Shown in pieces: positions 45,240 through 57,390 of a stretch of 64,000 bases of DNA. The translations under genes were made by a program, and so were the position numbers. The stretch comes from Collybia mongolica. Taxonomy: Eukaryota > Basidiomycota > Agaricomycetes > Agaricales > Clitocybaceae. Each line of letters opens with the position of its first letter. Position 1 is the first letter of the stretch. The notes under the pieces are model-generated. The model saw only the letters and a list, made by a program, of their open reading frames with translations. It was not told the origin of the DNA and did no database searches. The stretch lies in the NCBI GenBank assembly GCA_013420905.1, contig JAAXNY010000002.1, positions 186,001-250,000 on the forward strand, read 5' to 3'.

Positions 45240-46314
45240 ATGGCCACCACAACGCTATCCACGCCTATCGACACGTCTCGAGTGCCCACATACTTCAGCT
45301 ATCTTCCTGTCCGGATCCACAAGGAAGTCACCGCCATCGACAGTGCAACTCATGATGCTATTGAAACGTGTGCTCCTAAGGACTCGAAGGAGCGCAAGCA
45401 AGCACTTTATCGTCACACCAACCCATACGGCAGCCCATATGCGCTCTGCCATGCAGAATGTGACATTGAAAAACTTAAATTTTTTGTTAAAGTCATCGAA
45501 ATGATCTGGATCGATGATGGTGAGCAACGTTGGCTAATAGTTATGAATATGCTCAAACATGCTATACCTGTAGACATAACAGAGGAGCTCCCTTATGCTT
45601 TGGCTCAGCATGAACACGAGATCCTCCGGCAAGGACTCGACCCTCTTCAAGATCACAACAGCGATGTCGGAAAAACAGTCGGCGTAAAAAAGGAGTACCT
45701 TCGCAATGCGAGGGATGGCATGCTCGCGCTAGATCCCATAGGTACTCCAGGGGTGCTCCAGACGCTCGATCACTACCTGCAAGAGTATGATAGCAGCGAG
45801 CGAGACTTTAAGACGATAGAGGAGTACTTGCCTTATAGAATTCCCAATGCAGGGTATCGGTAAGTGCACTAGCATTGATTGCGGTCAATCCCGAAGTTGA
45901 CACTATTGCAGAGTCTGTTGTCACTTCACGCGATGGGCTATGGGCATTCATCTTACGGACGACGAATCTGCATCCGTCCGAGAGTTCGAATGGACTCTCG
46001 GAGGTGTGCTCGCGTTAACAAATGACTACTTCTCTTGGAGGAAGGAGAAGCTCCAGTCTACTGATAGGATCCGTAACGCTGTCCCCGTCTTGATGCACCA
46101 ACATGGTTTGTCACAGGATGTAGCGAGGGTCCTCCTTAAAGGTTTTATTATCGAGGAAGAAGAGAAGGCCAAAAACTTGCGAAAGGCGCTTGAGGAAGGG
46201 GACATGTCACCTGACATGAAGCGATATGTGGAAGCCTTGGAACTCTACGCGGGCGGAAATTGTTATTGGAGCGCCACTTGCCCTCGATACAATAAACCAC
46301 AAGAAGAGGAGTAG
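45240..46314 (+). CDS. Class I terpene cyclase (sesquiterpene-synthase-like)
   Basis: Exons 45240-45519, 45574-45859 and 45912-46314 sum to 323 codons. Cytosolic Mg-dependent enzyme that ionises a prenyl diphosphate, probably farnesyl diphosphate, and cyclises the cation. Landmarks: YFSYLPVRIHKEV, TNPYGSPYALCHAECDIEKL, and the first metal motif WIDDDITEE (DDxxT/E), which exists only when the first intron is removed. The second metal motif NDYFSWRKE fits NDxxSxxKE, and the product-end RY pair lies in SATCPRYN. Length (322 residues) is normal for fungal sesquiterpene synthases. HFTRWAMGIHLTDDE bridges the second splice. The product cannot be predicted. Neighbouring P450 and the downstream genes suggest tailoring. 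Confidence 0.93.
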
Positions 46315-47774
46315 TGTTGTGATAAGATATGCAGCACCTTTGTTTTCTTCAAATAATTGTATGTAGACCGCTCTTGTTAGAATTGATATCCTCGCACCCC
46401 GTGATACGTGAGAGGATCGTTGCAAAATGAGTTGCGCTTTGGAACCTGCTCTGAGGAAGTCAACATTCAGAATTTGTAGAATGTTGCCCTAATTGCCCTC
46501 ATAAGCGAAGGCTTATGCCATCTTCTTCCGAGAAATGAGGTTGGGGGAGCGGAAGAGATCTAGGAGATTAGAAGATAGTACATATGAACAAGGCAGAGAC
46601 CTCGAACTTTCCTCGACTATGTTTGCCAGGTTGGTAAGTTTGATCCTATTGAAACCAGTGCTGCAAGGGCTGGAATGAGTTCAATATATATGTGGCTCCT
46701 GGATGAGAGTATTGGGACTTACCAATGAGGATACCTCATCAGTGGTGCTTCGCGGCTTCAACGTAAGGGCGTGCTTTAGCGTTTTCCTAAACTAACCCAG
46801 TGGTGGGGTTTGGGGTGACGGTTAGGTATGTGCTTGTCGCTTTTAGGTGTGTTCTGAGGTATGTACTATTTTATGGTCTTTCGGCATCAGCGTCGTGATG
46901 GTATAATTCGTAACGGCTTTTCTGAGTTTGTGGATGGCATCCGTGTAGTTCTTGAGACATATAGGGAACTTTATTATGATCGCAAGTTATATGATTAGGG
47001 AGTTGTGAGGGGAGGGTGTCATGCACAAATCCAAATCCAAACTCGAATTGTGTCAGGGCCCGTACCCCCGTGGGGGGAATTTTTCGCCCTTGGCTGTTTA
47101 ATGGACTTGGAAGGATATGGTGTTTGGCGATCCTGGGATCGTAAACAAGCAAGACGTGAGATCTGTTACGGGCCGTTAAATAATAAGAGTAGAAACGACA
47201 CCATACGACAAGTACGGGTTAAGTCAAATGGAACCATATCACCCACTAATAGACTGGTACTTTCGCAGAGACAGTTTCAGTTACTAACGTATGCATGACG
47301 GTTGTTGACTCGGATGTTTTTATTTCTGGATCTGGTGCTCTTTTGGATTCGGAACGCAACCCCAACCAAACATAACATAATATCGAGAGAGCCGTCCTTG
47401 AAAGACACATGATAAACGTGGGCGTAGAAGTGGACCGTCATCGGAGCGGTTGATATGAAACAAGCCTAGGTCGAGATGAACTCAGCACAAGGTCAAATAT
47501 CCAGTATTGAAGCGCAAGCATTGTATATTTCCACTTCGATAGAAAAGTCAGTTCAAGGGAAGGATGCCCAGAGTCTGCGCAATCATTGACCAGGAGGTGG
47601 ATGCTTGACTGTGAAAAGGCAAATTTCGGTTGGAGGTTAGTCTGTGGAATGCGGAGATCACGTGCGGCTGCCAGAACAGTGCCCTAAATGAGTTTTTCTC
47701 ATTTACACTTCATAATCATTGTCAGGGTTTAACATGGCCTTGATCCTGTACTAATTGAACTTCATCCAGACGGC
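46315..47774. other. Intergenic, no supported gene
   Basis: 3' flank of the terpene cyclase and upstream region of the Gup1-like gene. Overlapping frames at 46871-47298 on both strands show no motif. No repeats or RNA genes were recognised. Confidence 0.5.
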
Positions 47775-50101
47775 ATGAACAGTGAAACTACCCTTCCACA
47801 ATCTCCAGAATTACCACGTTACCTACCACTACACCTCGAGCCACAACCAGTTCGGCGAGCCCGCATGCGTTTGGTGGACCTAACAGTTTCTATCCCGTCT
47901 ACGAATTCAAAAGTCCCCTTGGATGAAGCGAAGCCCCCGGAGCGATGGTGGACCCTTGAGTTTCGGCTGTACACGGTGGTGGCATGCATTGTACTGCCAA
48001 TCATGGCATGGATACCCATCTCGTTGAGTTCATGTGCGTCAGGACATACCGCCCTAAGTGATCCGCTGAGTCTGGTATAGCATCACACCCGAACTACCCA
48101 TTTTATAAGGCGAGGCTATCTCCAGGGTGGATTCCATATCGTAAAGTCGTAAGCATTGCATCCTCAGCCTTCGTTACCCCTGTGATTGAATATTTCCAGG
48201 ACAACAGCGACGCCCAGTACCGCTCGTTCCGCGACAATATACCCGTTCTCACAGTTCTCGCATGTGTATACCTCTTCGTAAAGTTTATCTGGGTGGGGAT
48301 GGCTGCCGCCCCCCCTCAGAATAATCTTTATATGATACCCTTCAACCTCGTGTTTTCTGCTCTCTTGCTTTTTGGCTTGCACGGTACCAGCTGCATTAAG
48401 ATCTTTATAATATTAACTATAAACTATGTCATTGCCAAATCATGCAAAGGCTCCAAACTTGGCCCTCTCTTGACCTGGATCTTCAACGGCGCAGTGCTCT
48501 TTGCGAACGATAGGTACAATGGGTACCTTTTCGGGGATCTATTACCTGCTCTCCAGTTTCTCGTGCGTACCTCTTTCGCGTTTTCTTTGCCTCTATTGAC
48601 ACGACCTAGGACGCATACCCAGGTTTTTATCCACGCTGGTATATTAGTTTTAATATCACCATGCTCCGGCTGGTGTCGTTCAACATGGACTATTATTGGG
48701 CTTGTAATTCTCAAATACCGCTCGAGGTCTGTGATTTTGCGTTAGCGTCCGACCGCGTACTGAATAGCCGTCTACGATAGACTAACCCTAGAAACATGTC
48801 GGAAAGGGACCGTCAGAAATTCGCACATCCCAAGTCAATGCACTCATATCTGAACTATCTCTGCTACGTCCTATATCCTCCGCTCTATATTGCAGGGCCA
48901 ATTATGACATTCAACGACTTCTTGTGGCAGGTACGCGGGGTGCTTCTTTTCCGCAGTATATGCTGACCCCAAACTTAGCATCGGCGGCCGCTACTCGTCA
49001 CTGGCCGCACCACACTATTATACTTTATCCGCTTTATTGCTACACTTCTCACTATGGAGTTCATCCTCCACTTCATGTATGTTGTGGCAATCAAGGATAG
49101 AAAAGCATGGGTGGGTGCCACACCTGCTGAAGTCAGCATGATTGGCTTCTGGAACTTGATTATTGTTTGGCTCAAGGTACGATGTTATGTTTACTCTCGT
49201 TTGGGCGCAGCCGTAAATTAACATATCCCGCTCCCCACAGCTCTTGATACCTTGGCGGTTCTTCCGCTTATGGGCGCTCATGGACGGCATTGACCCACCT
49301 GAAAATATGGTGCGATGTATGGCAAATAATTATTCCACATTCGGGTTCTGGAGAAGCTGGCACCGAAGCTACAACCTCTGGATCATTCGGTGAATTCTCT
49401 TTTTCCATATGTACGCCCTCGCGCTCAAGGATTTCCAGGTACATCTATATTCCTCTGGGAGGGTCACGAAATGTGATCTTGAACACAATCTTGGTGTTCT
49501 CGTTCGTGGCGCTATGGCACGATCTCACGTTCCGTCTCCTGGCATGGGGTTGGCTTGTTAGTCTGTTCGTACTTCCAGAACTTCTTGCGAGCTTCCTGCT
49601 TCCCTCGTCTAAGGTTTGTACCATATGTTTCTCCGTTTTTACACTCACTGACTTTGCTGCCGCCGCCACATAATTACTTCAATTTTGATGCCCCACTATC
49701 ATTTCACGCATTCTCACGATACCCAAACAAATCAGTTCGGCTCTAGACCGTGGTATCGACACGTGTGTGCCATAGGCGCCGTTTTAAACATCCTCATGAT
49801 GATGGCAGCCAACCTCGTTGGGTTTGTCATCGGGACAGACGGTATCCGGTTTTTTATCGACGAGCTTCTGGGGACTTCTGCCGGTACGTCATTGGGGTAT
49901 AGTTCAAGCTTATTGTGTTGACGTGTTGTTGCCAGGATTGCGCTTCCTTCTCTGGGCATTCGTTTGTCTGTTCGTGGGCGCACAACTCATGTTTGAGTAC
50001 AGGCACGTTGGTAACTGCGGAGTCTGTATCTTGGCTGACATACCGCCTTTGTTGTTTCCAGGGAGGAAGAAAAGCGTCATGGGATCTATCGTAGATGTTG
50101 A
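47775..50101 (+). CDS. GUP1: Gup1-type membrane-bound O-acyltransferase (MBOAT)
   Basis: Multi-pass ER membrane acyltransferase; yeast Gup1 remodels GPI-anchor lipids. The N-terminus ([20 protein letters not shown]) leads to [10 protein letters not shown] and [20 protein letters not shown], then [20 protein letters not shown]. Other family landmarks: [62 protein letters not shown] (conserved active-site region) and the catalytic His in [17 protein letters not shown]. It ends [16 protein letters not shown], the usual Gup1 tail. About nine introns; the last one (50003-50061) begins with GC rather than GT. Next to the terpene cluster, but Gup1 is a housekeeping gene, so it may simply be a neighbour. 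Confidence 0.9.
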
Positions 50102-50731
50102 AATTTCAAAATAATGGCAACCTTGTAACGTTTTCTGTCAGTTTGATCTTTGTGGGTGAGGTCACCTCCGATCGAAGGAAGGCTATGGTTCGGCCGTGAT
50201 GAAGCTTTTTCCCCGATCGCTTTCGGTTACCAAATCTGAACATCTTCGAGAATTTTGCTTCCATGTTATTACCACAAAACATATCACACCTAGGATTACA
50301 ACTCCGAGAGAAAATCACGTTCAATCGATGTCAATTCCCCGTGTTCTAAGGCATTCCCAGAATGGCGCCTGGATCCGGTTGTTCAAGATAAACGTATTTT
50401 CCATTTTCCCTCGTCTCTTCGACGTCGTGTAAGGGGTACAAGAGTTCGTAACGCGTTCCATCAAACAGGTACAACATTTGCTCATCCCAGATCCATTCCC
50501 CTAAATCCCACCCCATTCTTCTGGATTTATACGATTTTTCCTGGCGGTGATCTGTGCGTCCGATCTAGGGCCCGTCCGCGATGCTTACACGTGGGATTCT
50601 TCAAGAATGTAAATCGACTTTCCAAAATAAACTCGATGAACAGGTTCATTCCGCCCGACCGGTAGAACGTGACCCATTCCAGAGGTGCTTTTAATTGTAG
50701 AGTCGATGGCTTGGATTGTTTCGACGGGCCT

Positions 50732-50745
50732 CCCCCCCCCCCCCC
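50732..50745. repeat. 14-base C homopolymer
   Basis: A run of C bases about 40 bases before the start codon of the FAD monooxygenase. Length is prone to slippage and sequencing error. Confidence 0.9.
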
Positions 50746-50786
50746 TTCATTAACGACCCTAACAGCCCTTCACCCGTCCGCACTCG

Positions 50787-52681
50787 ATGGCAAGGCCCCC
50801 TACTCTCCGAAAGCACACGAGAATTAACTTTGCATCTCAGGATCCTGACCACTCGCCGCCGCCACCAGCCCAGACTACCCTGGCCGTTGATTTTCTGATC
50901 GTAGGTGCAGGTCTTGCAGGATTAGCATGTGCCGTCGCCCTGCGGCGAGTTGGGCATAGAGTGCTTGTTCTAGAAGCGGATCCTTCCATCAATGACCAAG
51001 TCAGACCTCTTCACCTTTTCGAATAATTTAGCGCGACTTATCTGTAATCAGAATTCGGGAGGATGTCGCATGGCACCGAATTTATCAAAGATCCTCTATT
51101 CATGGGGTTTACGAGAAAAGCTGCGGGCCATGGCTATCAAATCACAAGCCATAGACTTACTTCTCTGTACGAGTTCACACTTCACTGTTTTAATACTGAG
51201 TAGCTCAATCACCCGTTGTCAGACGAGACCGGAGAAGTCCTGGGGACACACTTCTGGGACGAAGAAATGCTACGAGAAACAGGCGGGGAATTCCTGTTTA
51301 TACATGTACGTCTCAAACTTTCGGGGGTATATATTCTTTACCGACGGGGGGACAGTATGGCGATTTACGAAACCTACTATACGATACTGCCATAACACAT
51401 GGCGCAAAGGTTGTCTTTGACGCGCGAGTCGCGTGTATCGATGCAGACAACCAGACTGTCACACTCGCATCAGGGAAAATCCTCAGGGCTGATGTTATCA
51501 TCGGGGCTGACGGCGTGTATGGGACGTCGCGTCAGCTGCTGGAGGAAGACGACGCGCCTCCTCATAGATTGAATATGTACAGGTAAATCCAACACGTCTA
51601 TTTTCCGCAATCTCACGGTTGACAAAAATCTTGACAGTACCACAGTGCCTAAAACTGTAATCATGCACGACGAAGAGCTTCGGTACCTGTACAGCCACCG
51701 ACATGTGAGACCTTCGCTTCTCTTCTCCGCCATAAGGCCACTCATTGAGACCGCTGATCATAACAGGCAGCAATGTATTCCTGGTTCGGAAACTCACACG
51801 CTGCGCTTGGGTTTCCTCTTGTCTGTCTTCTCTCTTCATTTCCGATAAATAAAATTCTCACTTGAAATTATGCATCCAGGGTGGCACGCCGGACTTTGCG
51901 CTCTTCATATATGGCCCAGCGGATGGACATGACGCTTCATGGGACGATAAAGCTCACCATGATGCTTTAGAACGTATCCTTGAGTCATGTGAACCGAGGT
52001 GACTATAAAATACTGCACTCATTATTGACTACAAACTTATTTATTTACTTAGGCTGAAGAAGCTTGGCCGTAATGCCGTGCCTCCTGTGTGCGTCCCCGT
52101 AATCGAACACCCAGAGTTAGAAGACTGGGTACATGACAGTGGGCGGCTGGTCGTAATAGGCGAAGCCGCACATCCACTTCCAGTAAGTCCATTCTCTCGA
52201 AAAAATCCCGAAACACCTGATTTCATTCCATTTCCAGCCGGGGTCAATACAAGTATGCGCCATGGCCGTGGAAGATGGCGCGGTCCTGGCTAAACTGTTT
52301 TCTCATCTCCGGAGCGAAGACCAGATCAGTAACTTCCTCTATGCCTTCCAGGACCTCCGCCAGCAGCGCTGCTCGAGGGTGCTCAAGAAGGAGATCAACG
52401 ATATCGCTTTTATGACCATGCCACCGGGCGAGACCCAGCGGCACCGAGACAGCGTTATGAGAACCAAGCGGGACGCGGGGCTTGACGTCCTTGATGCAGG
52501 AAGCGATATAGGGGAGACACCGGAATGGGCGGAGATCAAGGAGGTATTTGGATATGACGCCGAGGACGACGCTGACAACTGGTGGATGGAGTGGGGTGTG
52601 TTAAGGGAACGGGCCAAGGGACTGGAACTTTCATGCGAAGTGTATGGTCATATAACTGTAGAAGAGCAGGTGGGTCTATGA
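50787..52681 (+). CDS. FAD-dependent monooxygenase (salicylate-hydroxylase-like), copy 1
   Basis: Group A flavoprotein hydroxylase. The FAD-binding motif is DFLIVGAGLAGLACAVALRR (GxGxxG) followed by VLVLEAD. After several introns come MAPNLSKILYSWGLREKLRA, FDARVACIDADNQTVTLASG and the DG motif VIIGADGVYGTSRQLL. Later are TPDFALFIYGPADGHD and the second FAD motif RLVVIGEAAHPLPPG, with Glu in place of the usual Asp of the GD motif. The end contains DGAVLAKLFSHLRSEDQISN, TMPPGETQRHRDS, EVFGYDAEDDADNWWMEWG and a last readable stretch ending HITVEEQVGL. The start at 50787 was chosen for the adjacent FAD fold. A further spliced 3' exon cannot be excluded. Its paralogue lies at 55432-57390 in opposite orientation. 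Confidence 0.87.
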
Positions 52682-52966
52682 TACACTGTTTATACATCAC
52701 TATCGTGCTTAATCGGTGTCCTACGCAAGGGGTTCCCACTGTCGCCGAAGCTCGCCTCAATGATCTTCTCCACGCTAGGTTCAACTCAGTTCAACACCAG
52801 GTTGGTTATCGAACCCGCCAGGTACGCTTAGACATCTGCTCCGACTATGGACGCCTTCATCAGTATCACGAGACAATTCACGCACTTATGAACCTTACGC
52901 TCGCACCGATGTATGTATCACTGAAATACCACATAGATCTTACCTACACTATTTTACAAAGCCGGG

Positions 52967-54865
52967 TCACCCATGTACTGAGAAGTTCTCTCTAAATCGG
53001 GATCTGGGCTCATGGGGGGGTGCTCTGGGAGGGGGTATCATTAACGGGACCATCTGATCTGAGTCCTGCTGACCTGAGTCGCCGCCCATGTGCGGGCTAT
53101 GATTCCGAGACGCCAGGGGCTCCCCACGGCGGTGCTGTCTGCTGTCTTCCCTGGAATGCCGCCTGCCGCCACCCCGATGTCGCGGCTCGTCTTCACGAGG
53201 GTATGGGATATAGGTGGGAGACACTGCTACTGGTGGCGAGTTTGGTGGTGGTACATGCTTCGTGCTGTCATCTTGGTCATAATGGTGTGGATGTTCCTGT
53301 TCTTGTCCATCGTGGTGCCCTTCGCCCTCTCTGGGGTCGTCATCACGGTATTTTTCGCGCCTGCGCTCTTCACGACGGGGATCATCGCTTCGACGATCAT
53401 CGCGCCGTCGACTATCGCGATATTTGTCATCCTTGTACTTATCGTCCCGGTATTTATCATCGCGGTACCTATCATCGCGGTACTTATCATCGTAGTAACG
53501 GTCCCCCCGACGGCGGCTACTTCTATGACCATCGTCGTAGTATTTGTCGTCCAGATAACGGTCATCACGGTAGCGGCCATCGCGGTGACGGTCTCTGCGG
53601 TAGGAGTCGTATCGGTAGGGGTCGTCCCTGTAACGGTCATCCCGATACCTGCCATCTCGATATCGGTCGTCACGATAACGATCCTCCTTATAACGGTCGT
53701 CCCTGTGGCGGTCTTCTCGGGGCCGGTCGTCCCGATAGCCCTCTTCACGACGTCGTTCTTCACGGCGGCGGCGGCGACTCTCATCGTCCCGTCCTGTGTC
53801 TGAAGAATATTTTGATGATTCATTCACTTTTCGCTGGTAAAGCTTTAGACAACAGTCTTTTCCCGTTCCTTGTGGAACATAGTTCGGTTTGACTTACATC
53901 CATGGTGGTGGGCTCGTGTCGGTGGCGGCGGGATTTATATTCATAGTATCTATCCACACCCTCTTCTAGAATAGGCTCAGCTATGGGTTTGTGTCGATCG
54001 TCCTCCACTTCCCCTCGACGACGGCGCGTAGAGTTCTTAAGAACGCAAGTTGAAAATAAATAGAATTTAGAAGCTTCCTGAAAATGGTATCTGGCACACA
54101 TACTTTCCGGGATGAGTAAAGTGGTTCCGCTTCGTCTCTCTCCTTATGCCTTACAGAGCCCGACCGCTCAGGCTCTGCATAATGGTGTCTTTCTTCATCT
54201 CTGGACTCTTTTCGTCGGTGGGAAGGTTGTCGTGCCACGGAATTACTGCGCTTTAGGTAAAGCTTAGTCGAGTGCTGCAGCCAAGGCACGGTCATCTGAC
54301 ACTTGCCTCGAGAGTGACTGGGTTTTCGTGTATGGGCTCGTGTGGAACTTCAGTTTGGTGGCTCTGTGATGAGGGACTACCCCGCGGTTCTATCTTTCCA
54401 TTTTGAAGGACTGACTGTGGGGTTGTTACGTTGTTACGTGAACTGCCGCGGTTAAGGAACACCATGACGTACATGGACATCGTCGAGCAAGTCCTTTGAG
54501 TGGTCACGAAACTCCTCCGGCATCATCTTTCCTTTTTTCGACTTTTTTGCTGAAGGGGCCATCCCATATAACCTATGTTGCAATCGATGTGTTGAATCAA
54601 CGGAAAGAAGCCCATCATGCATTACTCACTCGGACCACCGCTCCTGAAACATGGTGAAGTATCCATTGGCTCTCATATACGGGTGGTCGCGGTTCTCATG
54701 CACCAGCTCCGTCGTCTCAGATAGGTATTGATGTCCCTCATCTATCAACGCCTTCCTCCTCGCGGTTTCGGCCTTTTCTGCAGAGACCGGCTTGTCGCCT
54801 TTCTTGCGGAAGAATGGGAGAGAGAACCCTATACGCTTTATGGGGGAGGGCTGAGCATTTGCCAT
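52967..54865 (-). CDS. Arg/Asp/Tyr-repeat protein, lineage-specific
   Basis: Multi-exon gene. Exon 1 starts MANAQPSPIKRIGFSLPFFR and includes SAEKAETARRKALIDEGH and NGYFTMFQERWSE. Then follow APSAKKSKKGKMMPEEFRD and QNGKIEPRGSPSSQSHQTEV. An intron starting with GC (54251-54306) comes next, then RSNSVARQPSHRRKESRDEE and DDRHKPIAEPILEEGVDRYY. The long last exon (from about 53825) is dominated by imperfect repeats of RYRDD/KYRDD/RYKED, followed by a His/Pro-rich tail ending FRENFSVHG. No folded domain is visible. Dense alternating Arg and Asp is typical of disordered RNA-associated proteins such as the RD/RE tails of splicing factors, but that role is inference. It lies between the two facing FAD monooxygenases. 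Confidence 0.75.
53390..53760 (-). repeat. Degenerate codon repeat encoding RYRDD-type units
   Basis: A roughly 15-base unit encoding Arg-Tyr-Arg-Asp-Asp is repeated more than fifteen times with substitutions. On the opposite strand the same DNA reads as strings of Val, Ile and Thr, giving a spurious hydrophobic frame. Confidence 0.8.
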
Positions 54866-55431
54866 GCTCGTGGTGGTGGAAATAAAAGAATGGAAGCGCC
54901 CAGTGCTGTTGATGGCTGTACATACTGTGCTATCCCACAAGCTGGAGCCAACCGATCACGCGCTGTGGCTTCGGATACTAATATGTCCAAGCACGTCCCC
55001 ACGCGATTTGCCGGCCATCGGCCATGGCTTGGCATTCATGAACGTTGAACGGCGACAACTTGATTATCATGGTAATAATAGCAAGGAACATCTATCATTG
55101 CGATCTCGTGGCCAGTTTCTATTCCCAGCGTCTACTATTCCCAACATTGGATGTTCTATTTTCTCGATCAGTGTCACCTGGACAGGCCGGACGCTCCCTA
55201 ACCCCAAAAGGAACCTTGAAGTAGGCTGGTAATACATAGTAGAGGATTCAGAAGTCCCCTCATCATCACTTTTTTAACAAAACATTGACTAGTCTATCCA
55301 AGTATATACAAAGTCAAACCCGGTGGAGAAGCCACAAAAAGAAACCCAAAAAAGTCTACCCGTCAAAGCCAGTTACATTTTCTGGTTTTGGTGATGAACG
55401 TGTCGAGAGTATGTCTCATGACGCGGAAACC

Positions 55432-57390
55432 TCAACCTCTACGGATCACAACATCAGGCTGAAAAAACCTACAAGTCACTGAGTAGCCTACCTGCGCATG
55501 GCTCCCAGTAGACACATCCACCCCCATCGACCGCTCCCGCAAAATGCCCCACTCAACCCACCAATTATCCGCCTCGTCCTCCGCATCGTACCCAAATACC
55601 TCCTTGATCTCCGTCCACTCTCGGGGCTCGTCATTATTATCATACGCCTGAAGAATCCCAATCCCCGCGTCCCGCTTCGCCCTCATCGAGCTATCACGGG
55701 ACTCCTGGCGCTCCCCGGGCGGCATAGTCATAAAGTGAATAATCCTGAGCTCTTTCGCGACTACCGAATTGCAGCGCGGCTGGCGGAGATCCTGGAACGC
55801 CCACAGGAAGCTGCTGATTTGGTCCTTGGTCCGCAAGTGTGAAAAAAGCTTCGCTAAGACCGCCCCGTCCTCGACTGCCATCGCACAGGCTTGCACCGAC
55901 CCAGACTGGGCTACGTGTCAGTTTTTGCGACGCGAGGTCGTCGATGCTCGCTTACTGGGAGAGGATGGGCCGCTTCTCCTATCACAACTAACCGCCCGTC
56001 TTCATGGACCCAGTTATCCAATTCTGGGTACTCATCCAGGGGCACCTGCGTCGGAGGGTCGGCCAATTGAGCCAGCTTCCGAAGCCTTTGAACCGAACAT
56101 TATAATTTTGCAGAATGTGTGCTGACATAGTCCCACTCACCGAGGTTCTGATGTGACGAGCATCGCATCAAGTTCGCTTTTAGGAGCGATTCTTCCCCTT
56201 TCTCCAGGGGTATCGTTCGGGCCATAGGCATACATTGCAAATTGGGAGTCACCCTAATCGGACGGTCAGGCAGGAAGTGTACCAGAGGACTTGTGACATA
56301 CAGTTGCGAAACCTACGACGCAATGTTCATTTCCCAACCAGCTATACATATTTACCTGCGAAATAAAGACGTCAGTATGAACAGTGCATGGGCAATCCAT
56401 CTGAATACTAACCCGTTCTTCATACAGGAAAGCTAGCTCTGGGTCTTTCATGATTCGTGCTTTGGATATTGTTGTACTAGACGACAGGTAAGACGGAGTA
56501 ACGGGTGTATAGGCCACCACTCACCTGTACATATTCAGTTTTCCGGGCCCCACGACAGCCGCCGCCCCACCGGACAGGATTTCGCGTGTCAAACCCGTGG
56601 GCCCATCCGCGCCGATGATAACATCGGCCTGAAGAACCTGGCCGGACTGTAGTGTAGCGCTCTGGCGTTGAGGATCGACCGATACAACGGATGTGTCCAG
56701 ACGGACATCAGCACCATGTGCACGCGCTGTTTCGAACAGTAATTTCCAAAGGGCCGAATGCTGTTATTTATCGGGATCATAAATGCTATTTACAATTTTC
56801 GTCAAATAACTAGAAAAACTAACCTGGGAAAGAACAAATTGACCCTCCGTCTCTTCCAAAACCTCTTCAGCCCAATAATGCTGACCGAGAAGTTCACCAG
56901 ACTCGTCTAAAAAATAAACGGCGTAAGCCCTTGGCTAAGCACAAAAAATCATGGTCGTACAAAGAAACAGGCCCATAGACTCAGACTTGATTGCTATTTC
57001 CCGGACTGCCTCCTCTAGACCCCAGCGGTAAAATATCTTGGTCAGGTTAGGCGCCATTCGGCATCCTCCCAGTGCCTTCCTCAGTGGGTAAGCTCAACGT
57101 ATTTATGATTCACTGCAAGGACGAACGTGTCCCGGATAGTTATCCTTTTCCAAAACCGTAACGCGATGCCCCACGCGCCGCAATGCCGTAGCTATGTGCA
57201 AGTTATTTCAGACAAAGCGGTGAGAAAACCAGATACACAACGGACCACAAGCCAGCCCCGCAATCCCACCACCAATGATCAAGAAATGGACAGCGCAGGA
57301 AGCCTGTTTGGTACTCTTCTGTAGTCACAAAGGTTATATACGAGGAGAACGCTTGGGTCGGCCGTCAGAACTCACATTCGCTAACCCCAT
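55432..57390 (-). CDS. FAD-dependent monooxygenase (salicylate-hydroxylase-like), copy 2
   Basis: Paralogue of 50787-52681. The start at 57390 gives a 15-base first exon (MGLAN), spliced to KSTKQASCAVHFLIIGGGIA and GLACA, then TALRRVGHRVTVLEKD after the next intron. The second FAD motif is GRLVVIGEAAHPLP, again with Glu for Asp. The end reads CAMAVEDGAVLAKLFSHLRT, FMTMPPGERQESRDSSM and EVFGYDAEDEADNWWVEWGI, nearly the same as copy 1. The stop at 55432 follows read-through of QVGYSVTCRFFQPDVV. If the GTAGGC after GSHAQ is a donor, the gene would instead end at 55373 with KM. Expression and substrate are unknown; oxidising an aromatic or terpenoid is possible. Confidence 0.83.

Noticed and set aside
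45240..45863. Unspliced 207-codon reading of the terpene cyclase first part
   Set aside because: It lacks the DDxxT/E metal motif; removing the GTGAGC...TAG intron restores WIDDDITEE and keeps the frame.
47775..50101. Gup1-like MBOAT as a wax-synthase-type tailoring enzyme of the terpene cluster
   Set aside because: Landmarks and C-terminal tail match housekeeping Gup1; cluster membership is only by proximity.
53090..53803. Long hydrophobic open frame (+) rich in Val/Ile, looking like a membrane protein
   Set aside because: It is the opposite-strand reading of the RYRDD codon repeat; the minus strand has the spliced exons and a coherent protein.
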